This document shows positions 18,301 through 26,000 of a stretch of 38,200 nt of DNA, piece after piece; the first letter of the stretch is position 1; each line of letters starts with the position of its first letter. Source of the DNA: QHXQ01 sp036389375 (GTDB lineage Bacteria > Acidobacteriota > Blastocatellia > Pyrinomonadales > Pyrinomonadaceae); NCBI GenBank assembly GCA_036389375.1, contig DASVQA010000025.1, forward strand, positions 1 through 38,200, given 5' to 3'. Under the pieces are notes generated by a model that was not told the origin of the DNA, did no database searches, and saw only the letters and a program-made list of their open reading frames with translations. Made by a program: the position numbers and the translations under genes.

Positions 18301-21300
18301 GTCGCCGTGTCGTTCCATTCGACGAGCAAGCGCCGCGCTTCGGCTTCGTCCAGAAGCGGCAGGGCGGAGATGCGTGTGCGGGGCGCGGCGACACTAGCGC
18401 GCAGGAGTTGCTCGAAATGTTGGAGCAGGCGTCTGATGGTCGCCTCGTCGAACAGGTCTGTGTTGTATTCAAAGACGCCGCCGAGACCCGCTTCAGACTC
18501 TTCGAGAAACATCATCAGGTCGAACTTCGACGTGCCGCTTTGCGGGAGAAGCGGCGTGAGCTTGAGACCGGGCAGACTCAACTCCGCGCCCGGCGCGTTC
18601 TGCAAGACGAGCAAGACCTGAAACAGCGGTGTGTGCGCGAGACTACGTTCGGGCTGCAACTCTTCGACGAGCATCTCGAAAGGCACATCTTGATGCGCGT
18701 AAGCACCGAGGCACACTTCGCGCACGCGCGTCAGCAACTCGCTAAACGTCGGGTCGCCGGAGAGGTCTGTTCTAAGCACGAGCGTGTTGGCAAAGAAGCC
18801 GATCAGGTTTTCGATCTCGCTGCGGCGACGGTTGGCGATAGGCGAGCCGACCAGAATATCCGTCTGCCCGGAGTAGCGCGCCAGCAATGTCTGCCACGCG
18901 GCTAAGAGCGTCATAAAGAGCGTCACGCCTTCGCGGCGGCTCAAACTCTTTAGCTCGTCGGTCAGGTCGCGCGGCAGTTCGAGCGCGAGTGCCGCGCCGC
19001 GAAAGGTTTGTACTTTGGGGCGCGGTCGGTCGGTCGGCAGTTCAAGGACGGGCGGCGCACCGGCGAGTTGCTGTCGCCAGTAGGCGAGTTGTTCGTCAAG
19101 CACGTCGCCCTGCAACCACTCGCGCTGCCACACCGCATAATCCGCGTACTGCACGGGCAGGTCGGGCAAAGAGATCGCGCCGCCGTGCGCGTGTGCTTCG
19201 TAGAGCGCGGCCACTTCGCGCACGAGCACGCCCATCGACCAACCGTCCGAGACGATGTGATGGAGCGTGAACAACAGGACGTGTTCGGCCGCGCCGAGCC
19301 GCAGCACGTGCGCGCGCAGGAGTGGCCCGCGCGCCAGATCGAACGGGCGCTGCGCTTCCTGCTGCGCCAGTCGCTCCATCTCCGGCGCGCGCTCGGCGGC
19401 GGGCAGATGCGCGAGATCGAAGACGTTGAGCGGGACGGGCAAATCGGCTAAGACGACTTGCGCGGGTTGACCGTCGCGGCTAGTGAAGATCGTCCGCAAC
19501 GCTTCATGTCGGCGCACGATCTCGTTGAGCGCGCGTTCAAGCGCCGGCACGTCGAGCGGTCCTTCGAGCCGGACAGCGCCCGGCACGTTGTAGACGGGAT
19601 TGCCCGGTTCGAGTTGATCTATAAACCAGAGCCGCTGCTGCGCGAACGAGAGCGGCACGTCGCCTGTGCGCGGTGCGGGCCGGAGCGGCGGGGCTTGGGC
19701 CGTGCGACCCGCTTGCAACTCCTGTTCGACGAGCGCGGCCAACTCGGCCACCGACGCCGACTCGAAGAAACGGTTGAGCGGCAGTTCAACCTGCAACACG
19801 TCGCGCAGGCGCGCGACGACCTGCGTGGCGAGCAGCGAATGCCCGCCTAACTCGAAAAAGTTGGCGTGAACGCCGACGCGCGCCAACTGCAACACGTCGG
19901 CGAAGATGCCGCACAGCACTTCTTCGACCGCATTGCGCGGCGCGTCGTGTTGCGTGATCACGTTGGCAGCGGTGTCACGGTCAGGCGCGAGCAGCGCGCG
20001 CTTGTCAACCTTGCCGCTCGGCGCAAGCGGCAACTCGTCAAGGAAGACGAAAGCGGCGGGCAGCATGTATTCCGGCAGGCGCTCTTTGAGATGACGGCGC
20101 AACTCGGCCGGCGCGGGCGGCGCGGCGTGCGCGTGTGCCACCACGTACGCCACGAGTCGCTTATCGCCCGGCACGTCCTCGCGCGCCATGACCAGACACT
20201 CGCGCACACCGGCATGACCGCCAAGCACGGCCTCGATCTCTTCCAACTCGATGCGGAAGCCGCGCAGCTTAACCTGACTGTCAATGCGGCCGAGAAAATC
20301 AATCTGCCCGTCGGGCAGGTAGCGCGCAAGGTCGCCCGTGCGGTAGAGCCGCGCGCCCGGCTGCTGTGCAAAGGGATCGGGGATGAAGCGTTCGGCCGTT
20401 AGTTCGGGTCGAGCCAGATAGCCGCGCGCAAGGCCGTCGCCGCCGATGTAGAGTTCGCCCTGGACGCCGATGGGGACGGGTCTTAGTTGCGGGTCGAGGA
20501 TAAAGGCGCTGGTGTTGGCGATGGGTCGCCCGATGGGCACGACGGCGCGCAGGCTCGCCGGTTCGCAGCGCGCGTCAATCGAGCCAATGGAGGTTTCCGT
20601 CGGGCCGTAAAAATTGTGTAGCTCGGCCGGCAGGCGCGCGCAGAAACGCTGCATCGTCTCAAGCGGCAGAGCCTCGCCGCCGCAGAGCACGCGCCTGAGA
20701 GAGGTCAGCCCGCCCACCGCTTTTTCGTCTAAGAAGACCGGCAGCATCGAGGGCACGAAATGGACGGTCGTGACGCGGCGGCGCGCGATCTCTGCGGCGA
20801 GATAAGCACTGTCTTGCTGCCCGCCGGGGCGCGCCAGCACCGCGCTCGCGCCGACCAGCAGCGGCCAGAACAACTCCCACACAGACGCATCGAAACTGAG
20901 CGAGGCCTTCACCAGCACGCGATCCTGCGCGTCGAGGTGGAACATGGACTCAAGCCAGCACAGACAGTTGACGACGCCGCGATGCGGCAGCATCACGCCT
21001 TTGGGTCGTCCCGTCGAACCCGAAGTATAGATGACGTAGATCAACTGTTCGGGCGTCGCGGGCACGTCCGGGTCGTGCGCGTCTTCTGTCGCAAGTTGCG
21101 CCGCTTCGGCCGCGAGCGACAGCACGTGCGCGGCACAGTCCGGCACGCGGGCGCGCAACTCGTCCTGCGCGACGAGCACGCTCACGCTCGAATCCGCGAG
21201 CATGTAGGCGAGCCTGTCCTGCGGGTAAGCCGGGTCGAGCGGGACGTATGCGCCGCCCGCCTTCAGGATGCCGAACAGCGCAACGACCAATTCCAAAGAC

Positions 21301-23006
21301 CGCTCCATCAACACGCCGACGCGCACTTCCGGGCCGACGCCGAGCCGGCGCAGCCGATGCGCCAGTTGATTCGCGCGCCGGTTCAACTCCGCGTAGGTCA
21401 ACTGCTCGTCGCCGAAAATGACGGCGACCGCTTCCGGCGTGGCCGCGGCCTGCCGCGCAAAGATTTGATGGAGACACAATTCGCGCGGGTAGGGGGCCGC
21501 CGTCTCGTTCCACGCGCCGAGCAATTGCTCGTGTTCGGCGGGCGTCAGCAGCGGCAGCTTCGAGATGCGCGCCGCCGGGTCAGCGACGATGCCGGCGACG
21601 AGCGTCTCGAAATGTGCGGCCATGCGCGCGATGGTCGGCGCGTCGAAGAGGTCTGTGTTGTATTGCAGGAGACCGGCGAGGCCCGCGTCGGTTTCGGTCA
21701 ACTCAAGCGTCAGATCGAACTTCGCGTCGCCGGTTTCAATGCCCGCCGCCGACCAGCGCATGCCGGCCACGTCCGCGTCGGGCAGCGGCTCGTGCTCAAG
21801 CGCAAACGTCACTTGAAAGAGCGGCGTCCGGCTGCGGTCGCGCTCCGGTTGCAACTCTTCGACGAGCATCTCGAAAGGCACGTCCTGATGGGCGTAAGCA
21901 CCAAGACACATCTCGCGCACACGCGCCAGCAGTTCAGTAAACGGCGGGTCGCCCGACAGGTCAGTGCGCAAGACCAACGTGTTGACAAAGAAGCCGATCA
22001 AAGCTTCGACTTCAGCGCGGGCCCGATTGGCGACGGGCGAGCCGACCAGAATATCCGTCTGCCCGGAGTAGCGCGCCAGCAATGTCTGCCACGCGGCTAA
22101 GAGCGTCATAAAGAGGGTCGCGCCCTCGCGCGCGGCGAGGGCGCGCAGTTGTTCGCTGACGCTGGCCGGGAGCGTGACAGTCTGCGTCGCGCCGTTGAAC
22201 GTCTGTTCGGCCGGGCGCGGATGATCAGTCGGCAGTTGCAGCACGGGCAGGTCGCCCGCCAGCCGCGCGCGCCAGTAAGCCAACTGCTCGTCGAGCAACG
22301 TGCCCGTTAGCCACTGGCGCTGCCAGATGGCGTAGTCGGCATATTGAATCGGCAGCGTGGCGAGCGGCGCGGGGCGGTCGTGGACGAGCGCGACATAGAT
22401 GGTCGCCAACTCACGGATGAAGATGCCGATTGACCAACCGTCTGAGACGATGTGGTGCATTGTGACGAGCAGCACATGCTCCGTCCCGGCAAGACGCAGG
22501 AGCCGTGCGCGCACGAGCGGCCCCTTAGTCAGATCGAACGGGCGGCGCGCTTCCGCCACCGCGCGTTGCTGCACCTCCGCCGTCTGCCGCGCGCCGGTCA
22601 AGTGCGTGAGGTCTTCGACGGGTAACTCGAAGTGCGCCGGAGCGGCGGCAATGCGTTGCACCGGCTCGCCCGCGACGACGTGGAACGTGGTGCGCAGCGC
22701 CTCGTGCCGGCGCACGATCTCCGCGAGACTTTGGGTGAGCGCCGCGAGGTCGAGCCGGCCCGCGAGCCGCAGCAGGCCGGGCATGTTGTAGGCGGCGCTT
22801 GTGGGCTGCAACTGAGCCAGAAACCAGAGGCGCTGCTGCGCGAACGAGAGCGGCAAGTGTGCGTCGCCCGCGCGCGGCAAGATAGGGGGCGCTTCGGTCG
22901 CGCCCGCGTCGCGCTCGACGCCCTCTTCTTCGAGCAGGTAGGACAATAGCTCAAGCTCGTCGGCGTCGAACTCTTTGCCGGCTAACAACTCTTTAAACTC
23001 ATCCAT
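12384..23006 (-). CDS. Non-ribosomal peptide synthetase C-A-PCP-C-A-PCP-C-A(MT)-PCP (3540 aa)
   Basis: Three modules. Module 1: C about 50-500 (HHIVSDG, H184), A about 505-1000, PCP S1057. Pocket residues read by eye are D-A-W-H-L-G-F-I-G (from FDASVWELF, HFVPSML, VLCGGE, FYGPTETSIG); unassigned. Module 2: C about 1115-1560 (HHIVSDG, H1249), A about 1570-2080, PCP S2126. Pocket D-V-Q-F-I-A-H-L-V closely matches the known proline code DVQLIAHVV. Module 3: C about 2180-2630 (HHIVSDG, H2318), A split in two: first part about 2640-2760 up to LKAGGAYVPLDPAWP, an inserted SAM methyltransferase about 2770-3030 (VLEIGCGAG near 2841), then TSGSTGVPKG onward to about 3430; PCP S3472. Pocket D-L-Y-D-F-S-L-V-W resembles the cysteine code DLYNLSLIW at 6 of 9 positions, and GGATEATVW replaces YGPTE. 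N-terminus is an acidic helical segment; the C-terminal 30 residues are Arg/Ala rich, docking-like. ATG 23006 has GAGGGA upstream and overlaps the preceding stop as ATGGATGA. Confidence 0.97.
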   Translation of the reverse strand: MDEFKELLAGKEFDADELELLSYLLEEEGVERDAGATEAPPILPRAGDAHLPLSFAQQRLWFLAQLQPTSAAYNMPGLLRLAGRLDLAALTQSLAEIVRRHEALRTTFHVVAGEPVQRIAAAPAHFELPVEDLTHLTGARQTAEVQQRAVAEARRPFDLTKGPLVRARLLRLAGTEHVLLVTMHHIVSDGWSIGIFIRELATIYVALVHDRPAPLATLPIQYADYAIWQRQWLTGTLLDEQLAYWRARLAGDLPVLQLPTDHPRPAEQTFNGATQTVTLPASVSEQLRALAAREGATLFMTLLAAWQTLLARYSGQTDILVGSPVANRARAEVEALIGFFVNTLVLRTDLSGDPPFTELLARVREMCLGAYAHQDVPFEMLVEELQPERDRSRTPLFQVTFALEHEPLPDADVAGMRWSAAGIETGDAKFDLTLELTETDAGLAGLLQYNTDLFDAPTIARMAAHFETLVAGIVADPAARISKLPLLTPAEHEQLLGAWNETAAPYPRELCLHQIFARQAAATPEAVAVIFGDEQLTYAELNRRANQLAHRLRRLGVGPEVRVGVLMERSLELVVALFGILKAGGAYVPLDPAYPQDRLAYMLADSSVSVLVAQDELRARVPDCAAHVLSLAAEAAQLATEDAHDPDVPATPEQLIYVIYTSGSTGRPKGVMLPHRGVVNCLCWLESMFHLDAQDRVLVKASLSFDASVWELFWPLLVGASAVLARPGGQQDSAYLAAEIARRRVTTVHFVPSMLPVFLDEKAVGGLTSLRRVLCGGEALPLETMQRFCARLPAELHNFYGPTETSIGSIDARCEPASLRAVVPIGRPIANTSAFILDPQLRPVPIGVQGELYIGGDGLARGYLARPELTAERFIPDPFAQQPGARLYRTGDLARYLPDGQIDFLGRIDSQVKLRGFRIELEEIEAVLGGHAGVRECLVMAREDVPGDKRLVAYVVAHAHAAPPAPAELRRHLKERLPEYMLPAAFVFLDELPLAPSGKVDKRALLAPDRDTAANVITQHDAPRNAVEEVLCGIFADVLQLARVGVHANFFELGGHSLLATQVVARLRDVLQVELPLNRFFESASVAELAALVEQELQAGRTAQAPPLRPAPRTGDVPLSFAQQRLWFIDQLEPGNPVYNVPGAVRLEGPLDVPALERALNEIVRRHEALRTIFTSRDGQPAQVVLADLPVPLNVFDLAHLPAAERAPEMERLAQQEAQRPFDLARGPLLRAHVLRLGAAEHVLLFTLHHIVSDGWSMGVLVREVAALYEAHAHGGAISLPDLPVQYADYAVWQREWLQGDVLDEQLAYWRQQLAGAPPVLELPTDRPRPKVQTFRGAALALELPRDLTDELKSLSRREGVTLFMTLLAAWQTLLARYSGQTDILVGSPIANRRRSEIENLIGFFANTLVLRTDLSGDPTFSELLTRVREVCLGAYAHQDVPFEMLVEELQPERSLAHTPLFQVLLVLQNAPGAELSLPGLKLTPLLPQSGTSKFDLMMFLEESEAGLGGVFEYNTDLFDEATIRRLLQHFEQLLRASVAAPRTRISALPLLDEAEARRLLVEWNDTATEFPRDLCIHELVEQQAAATPEAVAVIFGDEQLTYAELNARANQLAHTLRAHGVGPEVVVGLLVTRSLAMLVGVLGVLKAGGAYLPLDVEHPRERLAFMLADARARVLLTETHLRERSPDTSAQVLTLDADWAAIARAPQVKPTPLTTAENAAYVIYTSGSTGKPKAVVMQHRAAVNLITFQRASSGAIAAAPRTLQFAPLSFDVSFQEIFSTWAAGGTLVLLTDDERRDARELLRVIERQQVERLFLPFVALQHLAEAAVEAERVPASLRAVITAGEQLKITRQVEQFFTRSNDCVLDNHYGPTETHLVTMWRLAGAAHTWPALPSIGRPIANARVYVLDDAWRPVPTGVAGELYVGGAGLARGYLDRPGQTAARFIPDPFSGQPGARLYRTGDVARYLADGRLEYLGRVDNQVKIRGFRIEIGEVEAVIKQHGAVKQAVVNAHEDAAGHKRLVAYVVAKQGAACTPAALRDFLKAQLPEYMIPAAFVFLAALPLTPSGKVDRRALPAPDETHAALAGDHVAPRSPVEEMLAGLWGEVLGLQRVGVHDNFFDLGGHSLLATQLMSRVRNAFQVEIALRTLFEQPTVAELAGRIAEQMRAGRQLSAPPVRPVARVGALPLSFAQQRLWFLSQLEPESASYHLPAAVRLIGSLDRAALARSLARLVERHEVLRTTFQTVAGQPVQVVAPAPPPDLPFVDLRALAETARAAELQRHMRAEAQRPFDLAQGPLLRAELLCLAETEHVLLVTMHHIVSDGWSMGVLVREVAALYEAYTQGTEAALADLSIQYADYAVWQREWLQGDVLAEQLAYWRQQLAGAPPVLELPTDKPRPAVKTYHGATQTLELPAQLRDGLQELSRREGVTLFMTLLAAWQTLLARYSGQTDILVGSPVANRARAEVEALIGFFVNTLVLRTDLSGDPPFTELLARVREVCLGAYAHQDVPFEMLVEELQPERSLSHTPLFQVAFALQNTPMPSIELAGVQLTPLDVSNETAKFDLTISLTETPDGLAGLVEYNTDLFEPDTIARLRAHFQLLLEEIVARPEAPLSRLRLLPADEQQRLLFAWNDTAREFPANVCLHQLFEAEAARQPDAVALVCAGAQLTYGELNARANQLAHHLRTLGVGPEVRVGVLLGRSVEMLVAVLGILKAGGAYVPLDPAWPAQRLQLILATLEINCLVTHSAEARTVHDLQWRLPQLAHVISLDTETAAPPVEELDADVVRGFWDHVAERATDEVTAGGFISSYTGEPFSAAEVAEYRARVLALAAPYAGRGARVLEIGCGAGLIMFELAPRVARYVGLDPSPATQARNQAVVAARGLAQVELLTGFAHETGALAAAEFDLVIIASTAQFFPGPGYFRRVIEDAVRLLAPGGTIIVADVLDARRREEFAASLLDYQRRHPSARTKTQAGSELHFDADFFTDLPADVPQLAAVEVRLRTEGFTNELGYRYDVLLHKAATAAAAAPDTCARPARRKHFWTRWHLARLPQANLPTRATSENLAYVIFTSGSTGVPKGVSVRHRSAVNVIDWVNRTFAVGPQDRLLFVTSLTFDLSVYDIFGTLAAGASIHIATRAELRDPERLARLLATEPITFWDSAPAALRQLVPFFPAARAQATDTRLRLVFLSGDWIPLRLPDEVRAAFPGAHVVSLGGATEATVWSNYFPVGRIAEHWASIPYGQPIQNAQYHILDAQLSPCPIGVHGDLYIGGVCLADGYTDPELTAAKFIPNPFARQPGARLYRTGDRARYRASGDIEFLGRTDNQVKVRGFRIELGEIEAALRSHPAVRDCAVVVRADKDAERRLVGYVVARAPAEPTTSELRGYLHERLPEYMLPAAFVLLAQLPTTPNGKLDQAALPAPDAARPTLEASYVAPQTELERLIGRIWQEALGLERVGLDDNFFELGGHSLLMVQVHSRLRAELQRELSIIDLFKYPTIRALARYLGDRAPTPGEHSPSRDRAAARRAAHSARTRGGR
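15634..15713. repeat. 80-bp tract identical in three condensation domains, copy in C3
   Basis: Beginning ggcgagccgaccagaatatc, ending cgtcataaagag. It encodes the stretch around YSGQTDILVGSP of the third condensation domain. It is identical base for base to 18841-18920 and 22036-22115. Identity with the copy at 18841 continues about 20 bp further (through cgtcacgccttcgcggcggc). Confidence 0.9.
18841..18920. repeat. 80-bp tract identical in three condensation domains, copy in C2
   Basis: Second copy, in the second condensation domain of the same NRPS gene; the surrounding sequence (for example ggttggcgata just before it) differs from the other copies. Such base-level identity inside diverged domains points to recent internal recombination or gene conversion. 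Confidence 0.9.
22036..22115. repeat. 80-bp tract identical in three condensation domains, copy in C1
   Basis: Third copy, in the first condensation domain. Identity with the copy at 15634 extends leftward by about 9 bp (ttggcgacg) and then continues as near-identity for over 100 bp, while identity to the right ends after aaagag. Confidence 0.9.
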
Positions 23007-26000
23007 GCGTCGCTTCCCTCTGTTTGCGCTTGCGTTCGAGTTCCGCCTGTAGCTCGCCCGCCGACATCTGCTGCACCTTCAAGCGCGCGCGCGCGATCTT
23101 CTCAGCTTGACCGGGACGCGTTTCGTGCGCCGCGACGAGCCGCGCCAACTCCGCCAGCGTCCCGGCGGTGAAGACGGCTTGCAGCGGCAACTGCATGCGG
23201 AAGGTTTGATTGATGCGCGCGAGCGCGCGCGTGGCGAGCAACGAATGACCACCCAACTCGAAGAAGTTATCCGCCGCGCCCACGCGCCCGACGCCCAAGA
23301 CCTGCGCCCAGATGTCGGCCAGCACCGCTTCGACCGCGTTGCGCGGCGCGATGAACTGCTCGGTCGTCTCCGGGCGGACGCTCGCGGGCGCAGGCAGCGC
23401 GCGCCGGTTGATCTTGCCGTTCGGCGTCAGCGGCAACTCCGGCAGCAGGACGAAGACGGCCGGCACCATGTGTTCGAGCAGCTTGCTCTTGAGGTACGCG
23501 CGCAACTCCGCGGCCGAGAGCGCGCCGGCCGCCGGTGCGACGTAAGCGACGAGCCGTATATCGCCGGGCGCATCCTCGCGCGCCAGCACCGCGCAGTCGC
23601 GCACGCCCGCGTGCGCCTGAAGCACCGCTTCGATCTCACCGAGTTCAATGCGGTAGCCGCGAATCTTCACCTGATAATCGGCGCGGCCGAGAAATTCAAT
23701 CTGCCCGTCGGGCCGGTAACGCGCCAGATCGCCCGTGCGATAGAGGCGCGCACCCGACTCAGACGAGAAAGGATCAGGCACGAAGCGTTCGGCCGTCTGG
23801 TCGGGCCGGCCCAGATAGCCGCGCGCGAGGCCGTCGCCGCCTAAGTGCAACTCGCCCGCGATGCCGACGGGCACAGGCTCGCCCGCGCCGTCGAGCAGAT
23901 AGACGCGCGTGTTATGAATGGGGCGACCGATTGAGGGCGACTCTTCAGCACGACTCATCAACCCCCACGTCGAATAGGTTGTGTCTTCGGTCGGGCCGTA
24001 GAGATTGTAGACGGCGCGCACCTGCGGTTGTTCGTAAAGCTGCCGCACGAGTTTGCCCGCGAGCGGCTCGCCGGCCAGATTGATCGTCGCCGCAGTCGGC
24101 GGCAGCAGGCCGAGGCGCAGCAGTTCGCCCACCGCCGAGGGCACGGTGTTGACGAGCGTAACTTCGTGCGTCGGTGGTACAGAAGCGATGTGCAGCACGT
24201 TCTCGACGAGCAGCACCGTACCGCCACAGTGGAGCGGCACGAACAACTCGAAGATGGACAGATCAAAGCAGATCGAACTGAGCGCAAGCGTGCCCTTGAA
24301 GACTTCGGGCGCGAAACTCGCGCGCGCCCAGTAAGAAAACGCGACGGCGCTGCGGTGCGTGATGGCGACGCCTTTGGGGCGGCCCGTCGAGCCGGAAGTG
24401 TAGATGATGTAAGCGAGATTCTCGGCTGTCAGGCCCGCGCTCGGATTGGTCGCAGGCGCGGCGGTTGTCGCTTGATCGTCGTCAAGGACGATGACGTGTG
24501 CTTCGTGCGGCGGCAGAGCGGCGCGCACGGACGTTTCGGTGAGCAGCACGCGCACGCCCGAATCCGCGAGCATGAAGGCGAGGCGCTCCTGCGGGTAGGT
24601 CGGGTCAAGCGGGACGTATGCGCCGCCCGCCTTCAGGATGCCGAGCAGACCCACGAGCATCTCGATTGAGCGCGAAGTGCAGATGCCGACCGGCACTTCC
24701 GGCCCGACGCCAAGTGCGCGCAAGTGATGCGCCAGCCGGTTCGCACGCGCGTTGAGTTGTTCGTAGGTCAACTGCGCGCCGCCGTGAACGACGGCCGTTG
24801 CCTCAGGCTGCGCGCGTACCTGTGCCTCGAATAGTTCGTGTATGAGTTGCCCGCGCGGGTACGGGCGGCGCGTGTCGTTCCACTCGGCGAGCAACTGCCG
24901 GCGTTCGGCGGTGCTGAGCAGACGCAACTCTGAGATGCGCTGTGCGGGGTCGTCCGCCAGCGCCGTGAGCAACGTGAGCAGGTGTTGGACGAGCCGTTCA
25001 ATCGCGGCGGCGTCGAAGCGTTGGGCATCATAGACGGCCTGCACGGCCAGTTCGCGGCCCGGCGCGACGATGATCGTCAAAGGATAGTTGGTGCGGTCGA
25101 ACGACGTGACCGCGCCGAGGCGTAAGTCCGCGCCCTGCGCGCCCGCCGCAACTTCGACCGGATAGTTCTCAAAGACCAGCAGGCTCGCAAACAGACTCTG
25201 CCCGCGTGGCACGTCGCTCCATCCCTGCACCTCCGCGAGCGGACTGTATTCGTATTCACGCAGCCGCGCCTGCTCGGTCTGAAACTGTTTGAGCCATGCG
25301 AGCACGGGCGCATCGGCCTCGACGCGCGCGCGCACCGGCAGCGTGTTGATAAAGAGGCCGACCATCTCGTCCACGCCCGCAAGCGCAGGCGGGCGGCCCG
25401 CCATCGTTGCGCCGAAGACCACGTCCGCTTCACGACCGTAGCGGCTGAGCAGGAGCGCCCACGCGCCCTGCACGAGCGTGTTGAGCGTCAACTGCTGCGT
25501 GCGCGCCAGCGCGCGTAGGCGCTCCGTCAACTCTATGGTCAGTTGCGCGCGCACGACTGCGGGCGGCGCTGGCGGCGCGGCGGTTTGCGCGGCGCGCACG
25601 TCGCGGTCAATGACGAGCGGCGTCGGCGCGGTGAAGCCTTTGAGCGTCGCGCGCCAGAACGTCTCGGCGCGCGTCATGTCCTGTCGCCTGAGCCACGCCA
25701 CGTAGTCGCGGTAGGGGCGTCGTTCAGGCGTGACTGGCGGCTCGTCGTCGCGTCGGAAGGTTTCGTAGAGCGCCCACACCTCTTGCAGCAGCAGCGAGAG
25801 CGACCAGCCGTCGAGCAGCAGGTGATGGAGCGTCCAGACGAGTTGGGCCGTCTCTGCGTCGAGCCGGACGAGCGCGAGGCGCATGAGCGGCGGCGCGGCG
25901 AGATCGAACGCGCGCGCCTGCTCGGCGGCGTGCAACTCGGTGAGCCGCGCTGTCTGTTCTGCGGCCGAGAGCGCGCGCCAGTCGTGCTGCGCAAACGCAA

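Noticed and set aside
20760..22100. 446-codon plus-strand frame, with similar frames at 15354-15698 and 18147-18905
   Set aside because: These recur because the condensation and adenylation domains beneath them are repeated; all are mirror frames of real modules.
12384..23006. CRISPR or satellite array suggested by repeated sequence at regular distance
   Set aside because: The repeats are coding parts of homologous NRPS modules spaced about 3.2 kb apart, not short repeats with unique spacers.
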